From contig NZ_KZ821206.1 of the NCBI RefSeq assembly GCF_003184905.1, positions 113,443 through 177,442 on the forward strand: a DNA stretch of 64,000 nt, read 5' to 3'. Below are positions 63,562-64,000 of this stretch, piece by piece. Below the pieces are notes generated by a model. The model did not search any database. It saw only the letters and a program-made list of their open reading frames with translations, and had not been told where the DNA came from. Position 1 is the first letter of the stretch; each line of letters begins with the position of its first letter. Source of the DNA: Bacillus sp. CGMCC 1.16541 (lineage in GTDB: Bacteria; Bacillota; Bacilli; Bacillales; Bacillaceae_H). The position numbers and the translations under genes were made by a program.

Positions 63562-64000
<439 letters not shown>

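Overview
The window is a low-GC Firmicutes chromosome segment, almost certainly Bacillaceae. Positions 11.7-64 kb follow the Bacillus subtilis order of the sigA-to-comG region: sigA, cccA, trmK, yqfO, ispH, yqfQ, cshB, nfo, yqfT, zur, yqfW, yqfX, ispG, yqfZ, yqgB, yqgC, sodA, yqgE, pbpA, pstSCAB, phoU, rpmGA, yqgN, yqgO, gluP, yqgQ, glcK, yqgS, yqgT, yqgU, yqgW, yqgX, yqgY, mgsR, comGA. AGGAGG-type ribosome binding sites, TTG/GTG starts, Pho boxes, a Zur box and a cre site all fit. The species cannot be named from this.

Positions 1-11.75 kb are the right end of an integrated mobile element whose left end lies outside the window. It carries Cys-rich small proteins, a Type III restriction-modification pair (mod-res), several small unrecognised proteins, a small serine resolvase and, at the extreme end, a large serine recombinase. 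The recombinase abuts a comGA fragment that stops inside its Walker A motif, so insertion split the competence ATPase gene and presumably disabled the comG operon. The element also holds about 1 kb of non-coding DNA (9167-10219) with direct repeats, nested inverted repeats and a plus-strand terminator, and a related inverted-repeat module at 586-686.

Positions 11.75-31.3 kb hold mgsR, a SufR-like regulator, small YqgY/YqgW proteins, an MBL hydrolase, a lipoprotein, an M14 peptidase, an LTA synthase, glucokinase, rhomboid GluP, ribosomal protein L33 and a glycan cluster (DUF4912, GT4, nucleotidyltransferase/PMM-like). Positions 31.4-46 kb form a phosphate and envelope block: pstSCAB-phoU with a four-repeat Pho box, pbpA, yqgE, sodA, five tRNA genes, an insertion sequence, and a Na/Pi cotransporter that has its own Pho-like box.

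Positions 46-64 kb hold a chemoreceptor, an MFS exporter, both late MEP-pathway enzymes (ispG, ispH), a zinc-uptake operon with its regulator (znuC-znuB-zur) behind a Zur box, DNA repair (nfo), an RNA helicase (cshB), trmK-yqfO, cytochrome c550, an acyl-CoA dehydrogenase behind a cre-like site, a membrane protein whose promoter seems to lie inside the sigA terminator, and the 3' end of sigA, which runs off the window.
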